The notes: a model not told the origin generated them from the sequence alone. A stretch of 64,000 nucleotides of DNA from Streptomyces sp. TLI_146 (GCF_002846415.1 NZ_PJMX01000001.1:7316001-7380000), one strand, 5' to 3'. Shown: positions 36,114 through 44,892, counted from the stretch's first letter. Numbers and translations are program-made.

Positions 36114-36977
36114 TCAGCCCTTGCCGGTGAGGTCGGCCGGGAACGCGCCCGCCGCCAGCGCCGTCATCAGGAAGCCCCGGGCCAGCTCGGTCAGCCGGGC
36201 CACGCCGTCCGCGCCGAGCAGCTCGTACGGGGCGCGGTCGAGCCGGTCGGTGCGCTCCTCGACCTCGGTGCGCAGCGCGGTGCCCGCCTCGGTCAACTCG
36301 CCCTCGGCGTCCAGGATCCCGCGCTCGCGCAGCCGTCCCACGGCCGCGTCCCAGTCGGCGCGGCGCCAGCCGCGGGTGCCCAGGATCCAGCGCGGCGCCA
36401 TGCCCTTGCCGGTGGCGGTGTGGCTGACCAGCGCCTCCAGCGGGTCGAGTTCCGCGTCGAGCAGCGCCATGAGGTGACCGTCGCCCCGGTGCTCGCGCAG
36501 CAGCGTCGCCGCGTGCCAGTACGCCAGGTGCGGCTCCTCGGGCACCGGCAGGTCGGCGTGGGCGGCGTACAGCGGCCGGGCGTGGCGGGTGCAGCCCTCG
36601 GCGGCGCGCAGGGCGAGACGGGCGGCCTCGGCCATCTCCGGGGAGGTGAGCACTTCCTCGCCGAGCAGGCGCCGCAGGGTGCTGTCGACGGCCCGCAGCC
36701 GGGCGGCGAGGACCGCCTCGGGGGAGGCGATGTCCCAGACGGCGGGCACGTGCAGGGCGACCAGCTCGTGGTTGAAGTTGTAGAAAGTGGCGGTGACGGT
36801 GCCGGGTCCCACCGCGCCCAGCGCGGCGGCGCGTCCGGCGAAGTAGGCGGCGCGCGCGTCCTCGATGCCGATCCCCGCGAGCTCCTTGGCGAGGTCGGGG
36901 GAGAAGTAGACCGTCGAGTGCAGCGGGTTGACGGAGTTGTGGCAGTGGCGGCCGGCGCGCGGCGGGAGAGACGTCAT
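36114..36977 (-). CDS. SalK-like (SCO6745 family) protein
   Basis: 287 aa. It resembles the actinobacterial family named after SCO6745 and the lantibiotic-cluster protein SalK: RHCHNSVNPLHSTVYFSP near the N-terminus, AAYFAGRAAALGAVGPGTVTATFYNFN, and later AYWHAATLLREHRGDGHLM and GMAPRWILGTRGW. Histidines in the first and third motif may bind a cofactor. The family's activity is not established. No signal or membrane segment. ATG 36977 starts just before the conserved block. It is 80 bp downstream of tex on the same strand. Confidence 0.8.
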   Translation of the reverse strand: MTSLPPRAGRHCHNSVNPLHSTVYFSPDLAKELAGIGIEDARAAYFAGRAAALGAVGPGTVTATFYNFNHELVALHVPAVWDIASPEAVLAARLRAVDSTLRRLLGEEVLTSPEMAEAARLALRAAEGCTRHARPLYAAHADLPVPEEPHLAYWHAATLLREHRGDGHLMALLDAELDPLEALVSHTATGKGMAPRWILGTRGWRRADWDAAVGRLRERGILDAEGELTEAGTALRTEVEERTDRLDRAPYELLGADGVARLTELARGFLMTALAAGAFPADLTGKG

Positions 36978-37099
36978 AGCCGCAGGTTACCGACTGGTCG
37001 GTACGGCGTGAAGCCCTGGGGCGGGACGGGCGCGGCGTGGCAGGAAAGGTGGGGTACTCGTCATTGCGGACACCTCGGGCGCCCCGAAGAATCAAGGGC

Positions 37100-38062
37100 A
37101 TGGCACAGCGAACCGTCCTCATCGTCCTCTTCGAGGACGTCCAGAGCCTGGACGTCACCGGCCCCATGGAGGTCTTCACGGGGGCCGGCCACTTCGCCCG
37201 GGCCGTCGGCGACGAGTACCGCGTCCGCACCGCCTCGCTGGACGGCGGCCCGGTCCGCAGCTCCAGCCGGCTCACCCTCGTCCCGGACTTCTCGCTGGCC
37301 GAGGCGCCCGGGCCGCACACCCTGCTGGTGCCGGGCGGCAGCGGCACCCGCGCCCCGGACCCGGCCCTGATCGCCTGGCTGCACGAGCACGGGCCCCGGG
37401 CCGAGCGGCTGGTCTCCGTCTGCACCGGGGCCGAGCTCCTCGCGGCGGCGGGGCTGCTCGACGGGCGCCGGGCGACCACCCACTGGGCGTACTGCGCGTC
37501 CCTGGCGCGCCGCCACCCCAAGGTCACCGTCGAACCCGACCCCATCTACGTACGCGACGGGAACGTGGCCACCTCGGCCGGGGTGACGGCCGGGATCGAC
37601 CTCTCCCTCGCGCTGGTCGAGGAGGACCTGGGGCGCGAGGCCGCGCTCACCGTGGCCCGCCACCTGGTGGTGTTCCTGCGCCGCCCGGGCAACCAGGCCC
37701 AGTTCAGCGCCCAGCTCTCGGCTCAGACCGCCAGCCGCGAGCCGCTGCGAGAGGTGCAGCACTGGATCACCGAGCACCCCGGCGAGGACCTCTCGGTCCC
37801 GGCACTGGCCGCCCGCGCCCGGCTCTCGCCGCGCCACTTCGCCCGCGCCTTCCAGGCCGAGACCGGGACGACGCCCGGCCGCTACGTCGAGCGCGTCCGC
37901 GTCGAGCACGCCCGGCGGCTCCTTGAGGACACCGCCGACGGAGTCGAGGAGATCTCCCGCGCCTGCGGCTACGGCACCCCGGAGGCCATGCGCCGCGCCT
38001 TCCTCAAGTCCCTGGGAACCGCGCCCGCCGAGTACCGGCGCCGGTTCCACCCCGCCAACTGA
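37100..38062 (+). CDS. GlxA family transcriptional regulator (DJ-1/PfpI + AraC)
   Basis: 320 aa, normal for this family. The N-terminal class-I amidotransferase-like domain (about 1-180) has LVPGGSG and the nucleophile-elbow SVCTGAELLAAAG. The C-terminal AraC domain (about 215-318) has two HTH motifs: LSVPALAARARLSPRHFARAF and ISRACGYGTPEAMRRAF. ATG 37100 is preferred over the upstream GTG 37037, as the intervening DNA looks like a promoter. It lies 29 bp before a stand-alone DJ-1/PfpI gene, which it probably controls or shares an operon with. Confidence 0.88.
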   Translation: MAQRTVLIVLFEDVQSLDVTGPMEVFTGAGHFARAVGDEYRVRTASLDGGPVRSSSRLTLVPDFSLAEAPGPHTLLVPGGSGTRAPDPALIAWLHEHGPRAERLVSVCTGAELLAAAGLLDGRRATTHWAYCASLARRHPKVTVEPDPIYVRDGNVATSAGVTAGIDLSLALVEEDLGREAALTVARHLVVFLRRPGNQAQFSAQLSAQTASREPLREVQHWITEHPGEDLSVPALAARARLSPRHFARAFQAETGTTPGRYVERVRVEHARRLLEDTADGVEEISRACGYGTPEAMRRAFLKSLGTAPAEYRRRFHPAN

Positions 38063-38091
38063 CCTGTCCGCCCCACTCCGAGAGGAACCCG

Positions 38092-38727
38092 ATGCAGATC
38101 GCCATCCTGCTCTACGACCGCTTCACCTCGCTGGACGCGATTGGCCCGTACGAGATGCTCTGCCGCCTGCCCGACACCGAGACGGTCTTCGTCGCCGAGC
38201 AGGCCGGTCCGGTGACCAACGACAAGGGCAGTCTGCGCATCGTCGCCGAGAAGACCCTCGACGAGGTGCCCCGCCCGGACGTCGTGGTCGTTCCGGGCGG
38301 CCCCGGCACCGAGGAGATGCTGCGGAACGAGGCCCTGACCGGCTGGCTGCGCGCCGTCGACGCGACCACCACCTGGACGACGTCGGTGTGCACCGGTTCG
38401 CTGCTGCTCGCGGCGGCCGGGCTGCTGAAGGGCCGGCGCGCCACCACGCACTGGCTCGCCTACGACGTCCTGGCCGCGCTGGGCGCCGAGCCGACCGGCG
38501 AGCGCGTGGTCACCGACGGCAAGTACCTCACCGCCGCCGGGGTCTCCTCCGGCATCGACATGGGGCTCACCTTGGTCGGCCGCCTCGCGGGCGACGAGTA
38601 CGCGCAGGCCGTGCAACTGCTGACCGAGTACGACCCGCAGCCGCCCTACGACGCGGGCTCGCCCCTCAAGGCCCCGGCCGAGCTGGTGGCCAGGCTGCGC
38701 TCGGGCGGCCACCTCGTCGTGCAGTAG
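38092..38727 (+). CDS. DJ-1/PfpI family protein (isonitrile hydratase-like)
   Basis: 211 aa. The nucleophile C100 lies in SVCTGSLLLAAAGLL, and VVVPGGPGTEEML and ATTHWLAYD fit the subgroup that includes isonitrile hydratase. It lacks a DNA-binding domain, unlike its upstream GlxA-type neighbour. AGAGAGGAA precedes ATG 38092 at good distance. The pair, regulator plus enzyme with the same fold, recurs in actinobacteria; the substrate here is unproved. A 15-bp tandem repeat begins 10 bp after the stop. Confidence 0.85.
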   Translation: MQIAILLYDRFTSLDAIGPYEMLCRLPDTETVFVAEQAGPVTNDKGSLRIVAEKTLDEVPRPDVVVVPGGPGTEEMLRNEALTGWLRAVDATTTWTTSVCTGSLLLAAAGLLKGRRATTHWLAYDVLAALGAEPTGERVVTDGKYLTAAGVSSGIDMGLTLVGRLAGDEYAQAVQLLTEYDPQPPYDAGSPLKAPAELVARLRSGGHLVVQ

Positions 38728-38736
38728 CGCGGCCAG

Positions 38737-38796
38737 CCCGAAGCGGCCCAACCCCAAGCGGCCCAACCCCAAGCGGCTCAGCCCGAAGCGGTCCAG
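38737..38796. repeat. four-unit 15-bp tandem repeat
   Basis: Units CCCGAAGCGGCCCAA, CCCCAAGCGGCCCAA, CCCCAAGCGGCTCAG and CCCGAAGCGGTCCAG lie head to tail; a fifth begins (CCGAAGCG). It straddles the 3' end of the convergent enoyl-CoA hydratase gene, whose stop is inside unit three. Confidence 0.85.
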
Positions 38797-39533
38797 CCGA
38801 AGCGCGGGTCCCGGCGCTCCAGGAACGCGGCGACACCCTCCGCGGTGTCGCCGCTGCCGCGCGCCTGCTCCTGCCAGTACACGTCCCGGTCGGTGCGGCC
38901 GTTCGCGAACTCCTTGGCCGCCGCCTGGGTCAGCTGCGAGCGGGCGGCGAGGACACGGGTGAACTCGGCCACCCGCTTGTCCAGTTCGCCCGCCGCCAGC
39001 ACCTCGTCCACCAGGCCGGTCCGCAGCGCCCGTGCCGAATCGATCAACTCGGCCGAGAACAGCAGGTACTTGGCGGTCGACGGACCCACCAGCGCGGCCA
39101 GCCGCCGGGTCGAGGACGACGCGTAGACGATGCCGAGCTTGGCCGGGGTGATCCCGAACGAGGCGCCCTCCTCCGCGAAGCGCAGGTCGCAGGCGGCCGC
39201 GAGCTGGCAGCCGCCGCCCACGCAGTAGCCGCGCACGGCGGCCAGCGTCGGCTTGGGGAAGGCGGCGAGCGCCTCCTCGGCCGCCACCGCGAGCGACTGC
39301 GGGTCCTCGCCGGGCCCGGGCGCGCGCAGCGAGGAGATGTCCGCGCCCGCGCAGAACGTCGGCCCGGCGCCGGTCAGCACCAGGGCCCGTACTCCCGGGT
39401 CGGCGGCCAGCTCGTCGAGCAGCGGCGGCAGCGCCCGCCACATCCCGGCGGTCATCGCGTTGCGCTTGGCGGGGTTGCTGATGACGACGGTGGCCACCCC
39501 GTCCGCCACGGTGTGCTCCAGCTGCGGCTCCAT
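38778..39533 (-). CDS. enoyl-CoA hydratase/isomerase family protein
   Basis: 251 aa crotonase fold. Oxyanion-hole segments are TFCAGADISSLR and VRGYCVGGGCQLAAACD. At the first catalytic-Glu position the sequence reads GGGCQL, Gln rather than Glu, and the second region reads ITPAKLGIVY without the usual PE. A standard hydratase therefore looks unlikely; isomerase, hydrolase or another crotonase chemistry is possible. The C-terminus overlaps a tandem repeat. ATG 39533 is followed at once by the conserved fold. No operon partner. Confidence 0.85.
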   Translation of the reverse strand: MEPQLEHTVADGVATVVISNPAKRNAMTAGMWRALPPLLDELAADPGVRALVLTGAGPTFCAGADISSLRAPGPGEDPQSLAVAAEEALAAFPKPTLAAVRGYCVGGGCQLAAACDLRFAEEGASFGITPAKLGIVYASSSTRRLAALVGPSTAKYLLFSAELIDSARALRTGLVDEVLAAGELDKRVAEFTRVLAARSQLTQAAAKEFANGRTDRDVYWQEQARGSGDTAEGVAAFLERRDPRFGWTASG

Positions 39534-39608
39534 GCGCCGGATGCTATCCGGGCTGACCGCTCCTATGATCAAGAGGGGGCCGACCGGCGATGCCACGAGG
39601 AGGCGCTG

Positions 39609-40277
39609 ATGGCCGCACCCGCAACCGCACGCGACAGCAGGAAGCTCCGCCGCAGTTTCGGACGGCTGACCGTCCTCGGCGCGGTCCTCGCCCTCGCGGG
39701 CCTGGTCGGACTCGTCTACACGGGCGTGGCGACCCTCACCTCGATGCTCCTGTTCGGCTGGCTGCTCCTGGTGGGCGGCGTGGTCGGTCTGTTGCACGCG
39801 ATCCAGTCGCGCGGCGCCAACTTCTTCTGGCTCGGCGTGGTGGTCGCCGCCCTGAACATCGCGGCCGGTGTCGTGGTCATCCGCCGTCCCGAGGGCTCGG
39901 CCGAGGCGCTCACCATGTTCGCCGCGCTGCTCTTCCTCACCGGCGGGGTGTTCCGGCTCGCGGGCAGCGTGGTGGTGCGCGGGCCGCAGATGGGCTGGAC
40001 GCTGGTGCAGGGCGCCTTCGGCGTGCTGCTCGGCGTGCTGGTGCTGGCGAGCTGGCCGAGCAGCAGCCGCTATGTGATCGGCTGCTTCTTCTCGCTCGGC
40101 CTGCTCTTCGACGGCCTCGGCCTGATCGCGCTCGGCGTCGGCGGCCGGCGGATCGTGGGCCTGGTGGCCGAGGGGCGGCCGGACACCGACGCCCGGGAGC
40201 CCGAACCCGTACCGCAGACACCCCCGCAAGCCATGGCAAAGCCGTCAGACAACGATCAGGGGCGCATGGGGATGTGA
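39609..40277 (+). CDS. HdeD/DUF308 family membrane protein
   Basis: 222 aa with about six hydrophobic segments, in the helix pairs of DUF308: for example TVLGAVLALAGLVGLVYTG, SMLLFGWLLLVGGVVGLLHA, FFWLGVVVAALNIAAGVVVI and MFAALLFLTGGVFRLAGSVVV. In enterobacteria HdeD is an acid-resistance membrane protein; the actinobacterial relatives have no proven role. GAGGAGG lies upstream of ATG 39609. The C-terminal 30 residues are polar and proline-rich, probably cytoplasmic. Confidence 0.85.
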   Translation: MAAPATARDSRKLRRSFGRLTVLGAVLALAGLVGLVYTGVATLTSMLLFGWLLLVGGVVGLLHAIQSRGANFFWLGVVVAALNIAAGVVVIRRPEGSAEALTMFAALLFLTGGVFRLAGSVVVRGPQMGWTLVQGAFGVLLGVLVLASWPSSSRYVIGCFFSLGLLFDGLGLIALGVGGRRIVGLVAEGRPDTDAREPEPVPQTPPQAMAKPSDNDQGRMGM

Positions 40278-40410
40278 CATCGGCGGGCGGTTGTGATCAG
40301 AAAGGGTCGATACGCGCTGACTTCTGTTCAGTGGCCCGGTCCGGACCATGCCACTCCCAACACTCGTTACGAAGAGCGTGACAGCCGAGTGCGAGGGTGG
40401 GTGCCGGAAC

Positions 40411-40911
40411 ATGGAGATCCGCGGGAGCGTGCCACCCGACGCCGCGCCGGCCAGGCCGCTCCCGTACGAGGGGGTCTGGCGCTTCACCGCACCCGCGATC
40501 GACGCCTCGGTCCCGCAGGCCCGGCACGCCGTGCGCGACCTGCTGCGGCGGCAGGGCGTGCCGGTCCACGACGACCTCGTCCAGGGCCTGCTCCTGATCG
40601 TCTCCGAGCTGGTCACCAACGCGGTCAGGCACGCGGCCCTGCTCTCCCCGCAGGTGGCCGTGGAGGTCGCCATCGGCGCCGAGTGGATCCGGGTCTCGGT
40701 GGAGGACAACCACCCCTACCGCCCCAAGGCGCTGGAGACCGACTACGGTCAGACCGGCGGGCGAGGACTGCTGCTGGTGCGCGAGATCACCTGCGAGGCG
40801 GGCGGGGCCTGCGACGTCGAGCAGACCGCGAGCGGCGGCAAGATCATCTGGGTGGCCCTGCCGCTGGCCCCGCCCCCCGGCGCGGTCACCAGCCCGCGGC
40901 AGGCCCTGTGA
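40411..40911 (+). CDS. ATP-binding protein, RsbW/anti-sigma-like HATPase
   Basis: 166 aa from ATG 40411. An in-frame ATG at 40348 exists, but the 21 codons between have weak G/C third positions, so the shorter form is preferred. The HATPase_c_2 domain has N box ELVTNAVRHA, VSVEDNHPYRP and GGRGLLLVREITCEAG. Such stand-alone kinases act as anti-sigma factors or serine kinases; Streptomyces encodes dozens. No anti-anti-sigma partner is adjacent. Its last 26 bp overlap the end of the convergent idi gene. Confidence 0.83.
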   Translation: MEIRGSVPPDAAPARPLPYEGVWRFTAPAIDASVPQARHAVRDLLRRQGVPVHDDLVQGLLLIVSELVTNAVRHAALLSPQVAVEVAIGAEWIRVSVEDNHPYRPKALETDYGQTGGRGLLLVREITCEAGGACDVEQTASGGKIIWVALPLAPPPGAVTSPRQAL

Positions 40912-41479
40912 GCTCCCTGACCGCGGGCCGGGCCGCGTCCAGGACCGTCATGAACCACGCGGAGAAGGGCGCCCGCTCGTGCAGCCCGGTCAGCTCCTGC
41001 GGCGAGACGAAGGCGGTCTCGTAGACCTCCTCCGGGTCCGCCTGCACCGGCGCCTGCACCAGACCGACGAAGAGGTGGTTGTACTCCTGCTCCACCAGGC
41101 CCGAGTCCGGGTCCGGGTGGTTGTAGCGGACCGTGCCCGCCTCGGCGAGCAGCGAGGGCGAGACGCCCAGCTCCTCGTGGGTGCGCCGGGCGGCCGCCGC
41201 GAAGGGGGACTCGCCGGGGTAGGGGTGCCCGCAGCAGGTGTTCGACCAGACGCCGGGGGAGTGGTACTTGCCGAGCGCGCGGCGCTGGAGCAGCAGCTTG
41301 CCCGTGGAGTCGAAGAGGAAGACGGAGAACGCCCGGTGCAGCTTGCCCGGGGCCTGATGGGCGGAGAGCTTCTCCGCGGTGCCGATGGTCCTGCCGCTCT
41401 CGTCGACCAGTTCGAGCATGATCTCTTCGGCGGTCCCGTTCGACGAGCTGCTCGCCGTAGTGGCTGGTGTGGTCGGCAT
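40886..41479 (-). CDS. idi: isopentenyl-diphosphate delta-isomerase (type I)
   Basis: 197 aa. The Nudix-like type-I fold shows active-site C83 in SNTCCGHPYPGE, the metal-binding RRTHEELGV, and catalytic-region glutamates in GLVEQEYNHLF. It interconverts IPP and DMAPP, the starter for the polyprenyl synthase in the hopanoid operon 13 kb away; this proximity is probably functional. ATG 41479 has AAGG 6 nt upstream; another ATG two codons earlier has none. The first 20 residues are Ser/Thr-rich. Confidence 0.93.
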   Translation of the reverse strand: MPTTPATTASSSSNGTAEEIMLELVDESGRTIGTAEKLSAHQAPGKLHRAFSVFLFDSTGKLLLQRRALGKYHSPGVWSNTCCGHPYPGESPFAAAARRTHEELGVSPSLLAEAGTVRYNHPDPDSGLVEQEYNHLFVGLVQAPVQADPEEVYETAFVSPQELTGLHERAPFSAWFMTVLDAARPAVRELTGPAAGW

Positions 41480-41669
41480 AACCATCCTTCGCTTCGGTCC
41501 TCGGCTGCCAAGTCTGCCGTACAAAAGCGGCGTGTCCGCACTTCGACGGGCGGCGCATGTCCGTAATGCGTCGGGTGCGCGACACCACCGAAGAAGGGAT
41601 CGTGCCCAGCCGCACCGAAGCGGAACCATCGAACGTGCGAGCGAGCAGGGGTGTCCGGCCCGCCGCCGG

Positions 41670-42611
41670 TCAGTGGCAGAGCCGGGCCTCGTGGGCCGCG
41701 TGGCCGCTCGGCTCCAGCTGGAAGGTGCAGTGCTCCACGTCGAAGTGATCACCCAGGCAGCCCTGGAGGTCGTGCAGCAGCTTCTCGTGGCCCACCGAGT
41801 CCAGGGCCTCCTGGCTGACCACCACATGGGCCGAGAGCACCGGCATCCCGGAGGTGATCGTCCAGGCGTGCAGGTCGTGCACGTCCTCGACGCCGGGCAG
41901 GGCCACGATGTGGGCGCGCACCTCGCTCATGTCGACGCCCTTGGGCGCGGCCTCCAGGAGCACGTTCAGTGTCTCCCGCAGCAGCTTCACCGTACGCGGG
42001 ACGATCATGAGGCCGATCACGAGCGAGGCGATCGGGTCGGCGGCCTGCCAGCCGGTCGACATGATGATCACGGCCGAGATCAGCACCGCCACCGAGCCGA
42101 GCGCGTCCGCGAGCACCTCCAGGAAGGCGCCTCGCACATTGAGGCTGTCCTGCTGGCCCTTGATCAGCAGCGAGAGCGAGACCATGTTGGCGACCAGGCC
42201 GATCAGGCCGAAAACGATCGTCGTGGGCCCCGAGGTGTCGGCCGGCTCGACGAACCGCTGGACCGCCTCGTACAGCACGTATCCGCCGACGCCGAGCAGC
42301 AGCAGGCAGTTGGCGAGCGCGGCCAGGATCTCGGCGCGGGCGTAGCCGAACGTCCGGTTGTGGCCGGCCGGGCGGTTGGCGAAGTGGATGGCGAGCAGCG
42401 CCATGGCCAGCCCCAGGGCGTCCGTCGCCATGTGCGCCGCGTCCGCGACCAGCGCCAGCGAGTCCGCGAGCAGCCCGCCGACGATCTCGACCACCATCAC
42501 GCCCAGCGTGATGCACAGGGCCACCCGCAGCCGCCCCTTGTACGCCGCGGCGGCCGTCCCGGTGGGCGCCGGCCCGCCGTGCGTGTGTCCGTGGTCGTGC
42601 CCAGCCCCCAT
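41670..42611 (-). CDS. cation diffusion facilitator family metal exporter
   Basis: 313 aa. A His-rich N-terminus (GHDHGHTHGG) precedes six membrane helices and a C-terminal cytoplasmic domain (about 215-300) including HDLHAWTITSGMPVLSAHVVV. In helix 2 the metal site is H60-x3-D64. In helix 5 the matching pair is E165-x3-D169 instead of the His-x3-Asp of typical zinc exporters. It should export a divalent metal by proton exchange, zinc being most likely; the Glu could change selectivity. ATG 42611 begins the His-rich segment, with GAGAGG upstream. Confidence 0.9.
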   Translation of the reverse strand: MGAGHDHGHTHGGPAPTGTAAAAYKGRLRVALCITLGVMVVEIVGGLLADSLALVADAAHMATDALGLAMALLAIHFANRPAGHNRTFGYARAEILAALANCLLLLGVGGYVLYEAVQRFVEPADTSGPTTIVFGLIGLVANMVSLSLLIKGQQDSLNVRGAFLEVLADALGSVAVLISAVIIMSTGWQAADPIASLVIGLMIVPRTVKLLRETLNVLLEAAPKGVDMSEVRAHIVALPGVEDVHDLHAWTITSGMPVLSAHVVVSQEALDSVGHEKLLHDLQGCLGDHFDVEHCTFQLEPSGHAAHEARLCH

Positions 42612-43053
42612 GGAAGGCCACCTCTCAGACGGTCGGCAAGGTTGTGCGATCTCCGTACGAGGGGCCAGTGAACTACGGGCGGGGGGTATGGGGCAACACG
42701 GCACTGAACACCGTTGTCATGTGCCCTGACCTGCGGAAACGTACTGCCTTCCCAGTTTGTACGCCGTTCGCACACGCGTCGCAGGTCAGAGCGGTGCGCG
42801 GCCGTCGCGCACGGCGCGCAGCCCCGGTGCCGGCCGACGGGGGGCGGTTTGTGGGGCGCGGCCTTGATCGACGATGATGATCCACGCGGCGGTCCCCCGC
42901 CGCAGGGCCCGATCGGGGCGTAAACAGGCGATGAACTCCCGGTTCCACGCATCCGATAGCCTCCCGATAGCCTCTGCCGACGCGCCGCCCGCCGCTTGTT
43001 TCCGGGCCGGGCCGTCGGACATCAGCCATGCCAGCTCCAAGGAGTGAGTTCGT
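42612..43053. other. 442-bp divergent intergenic region, no gene seen
   Basis: It separates the CDF exporter and the DUF5941/CDP-alcohol cluster and should hold promoters for both. I see a perfect 11-bp tandem duplication CCGATAGCCTC (42953-42963, 42964-42974), about 80 bp before the cluster's start, and AAGGAG at 43039-43044. No convincing RNA gene or small CDS. Confidence 0.6.
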
Positions 43054-44892
43054 CTGTCGACCGCCATCCTGACCGGACTTCCGGTCCCCGGGTCGCAGCT
43101 CGCACCCGAGCTGCGCTCGCTGGGCTTCGACGTACGGTCCGCCCAGCGGCCCGAGGACCTGCCCGGCCTGCTCGCCGAGGTCCCGCCCGGTGAGCGGGTC
43201 GCCCTGGTCGATCCGTCCTTCGTGGGCCACACGCACGCCCTGCGCCTCGCCCTGACCGACCCCCGGTTCCCGGCGGCGGCGGTCACCGGAGCCATGGCGG
43301 TCCAGGCGGAGGCCCGCCCCGCGCTCGGGCGCGCGCTCGCGGAGCTCGCCGGGGCACCTGCCCCGGCCGCCTCGGGCGCTCAGGTCGCCGTGAACGCCCC
43401 GACCACCGGGACCGGCGTCCTCGTCGACCGCCTCGCCTCCGCCCTGGAGGACCGGGGCACCGCCGTGCACCGCCCCGAGCTCGGCTCGCTGGTGGCCACC
43501 GTGCCCGCCGGGCCCGAGGCCGCCTTCGCCGCCCGCAAGGCCGTGGACGCGGTGGACGACGAGGCCGTCCGGCTGCGCACCGCGGTGAAGTCCCGCGACG
43601 GGTTCTTCACCACCTTCTGCATCAGCCCGTACTCGCGCTACCTCGCCCGCTGGTGCGCCCGCCGGGGTCTCACCCCCAACCAGGTCACCACCGCCTCGCT
43701 GCTCACCGCGCTGATCGCGGCCGGCTGCGCGGCGACCGGCACCCGGGGCGGCTTCGTTGCGGCCGGCGTGCTCCTCCTCTTCTCCTTCGTCCTGGACTGC
43801 ACCGACGGGCAGCTCGCCCGCTACTCGCTCCAGTACTCCACGCTCGGCGCCTGGCTGGACGCGACCTTCGACCGGGCCAAGGAGTACGCGTACTACGCGG
43901 GCCTGGCGCTCGGCGCGGCCCGCGGCGGCGACGACGTATGGGCGCTGGCGCTCGGCGCGATGGTCCTCCAGACCTGCCGCCACGTCGTGGACTTCTCCTT
44001 CAACGAGTCCAACCACGACGCCAGCGCCAACACCAGCCCCACCGCCGCCCTCTCCGACAAGCTCGACTCGGTCGGCTGGACGGTCTGGGTACGCCGGATG
44101 ATCGTGCTGCCGATCGGCGAGCGCTGGGCGATGATCGCGGTCCTGACCGCCGTCACCACGCCCCGTACCGTCTTCTACGTCCTGCTCATCGGGTGCGCCT
44201 TCGCGGCCTGCTACACCACGGCCGGGCGCGTGCTGCGCTCGCTGACCCGCCGGGCGACCCGCACCGACCGGGCCGCTCAGGCGCTCGCGCAGCTCGCCGA
44301 CAGCGGGCCGCTCGCCGAGTGCGTGGCGGCGACCCGCTTCCGTATCAAGGGTGCCTGGGCCGCCCCGGTGACGGCCGCGGTCGGCGCCGCCGCCCTGGTG
44401 AGCGCCGCGCTCACCCAGCCGTTCGGCAGCCGCCAGATGATCGTCGCCGCCGTCTTCTACGCGATCACGTCCGGCATCGCCGTCTCCGCCCCCCTCAAGG
44501 GCGCCCTCGACTGGCTGGTGCCGCCGTTCTTCCGGGCCGCCGAATACGGCACGGTCCTCATCCTCGCCGCCCGCTCCGAGGTGAACGGGGCCTTGCCCGC
44601 GGCCTTCGGACTGGTGGCCGCGGTCGCCTACCATCACTACGACACGGTCTACCGCATCAAGGGCGGCTCCGGCGCGCCGCCGCGCTGGCTGGTCCGGCTG
44701 ACCGGCGGCCACGAGGGGCGGACGCTGGTGGTCGCGGTGCTCGCGGCGGCCCTCGCCGACCGGGGCACGGACTTCACCCTGGCGCTCACCGCCCTCGCGG
44801 TGGCCATCGCGCTCCTGGTGGTCGTGGAGTCCATCCGCTTCTGGGTGTCCTCCGGAGCACCCGCAGTACATGACGAAGGAGAACCCGCATGA
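43054..44892 (+). CDS. DUF5941 / CDP-alcohol phosphatidyltransferase fusion, apparent CTG start
   Basis: 612 aa if translation starts at CTG 43054. The preceding in-frame stop is at 43045-43047, and no ATG, GTG or TTG occurs before GTG 43222, yet codons 43054-43221 are well biased (opening STAILTGLPVPGSQLAPEL) and AAGGAG lies 9 nt upstream of the CTG. The N-terminal part matches DUF5941. The catalytic motif is complete: D248-x2-D251-G-x2-A-R-x8-G265-x3-D269-x3-D273. Several membrane helices follow. It should transfer a phospho-alcohol from a CDP-alcohol to another alcohol or lipid. First gene of a seven-gene cluster. Confidence 0.8.
   Translation: MSTAILTGLPVPGSQLAPELRSLGFDVRSAQRPEDLPGLLAEVPPGERVALVDPSFVGHTHALRLALTDPRFPAAAVTGAMAVQAEARPALGRALAELAGAPAPAASGAQVAVNAPTTGTGVLVDRLASALEDRGTAVHRPELGSLVATVPAGPEAAFAARKAVDAVDDEAVRLRTAVKSRDGFFTTFCISPYSRYLARWCARRGLTPNQVTTASLLTALIAAGCAATGTRGGFVAAGVLLLFSFVLDCTDGQLARYSLQYSTLGAWLDATFDRAKEYAYYAGLALGAARGGDDVWALALGAMVLQTCRHVVDFSFNESNHDASANTSPTAALSDKLDSVGWTVWVRRMIVLPIGERWAMIAVLTAVTTPRTVFYVLLIGCAFAACYTTAGRVLRSLTRRATRTDRAAQALAQLADSGPLAECVAATRFRIKGAWAAPVTAAVGAAALVSAALTQPFGSRQMIVAAVFYAITSGIAVSAPLKGALDWLVPPFFRAAEYGTVLILAARSEVNGALPAAFGLVAAVAYHHYDTVYRIKGGSGAPPRWLVRLTGGHEGRTLVVAVLAAALADRGTDFTLALTALAVAIALLVVVESIRFWVSSGAPAVHDEGEPA

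Noticed and set aside
38737..38796. CRISPR-like repeat
   Set aside because: Units are contiguous 15-mers without spacers and no cas gene is present.
42612..43053. tRNA or small RNA gene in the long divergent gap
   Set aside because: No T-loop GGTTCGA-type signature or cloverleaf pattern was visible; only promoter-like and duplicated sequence.
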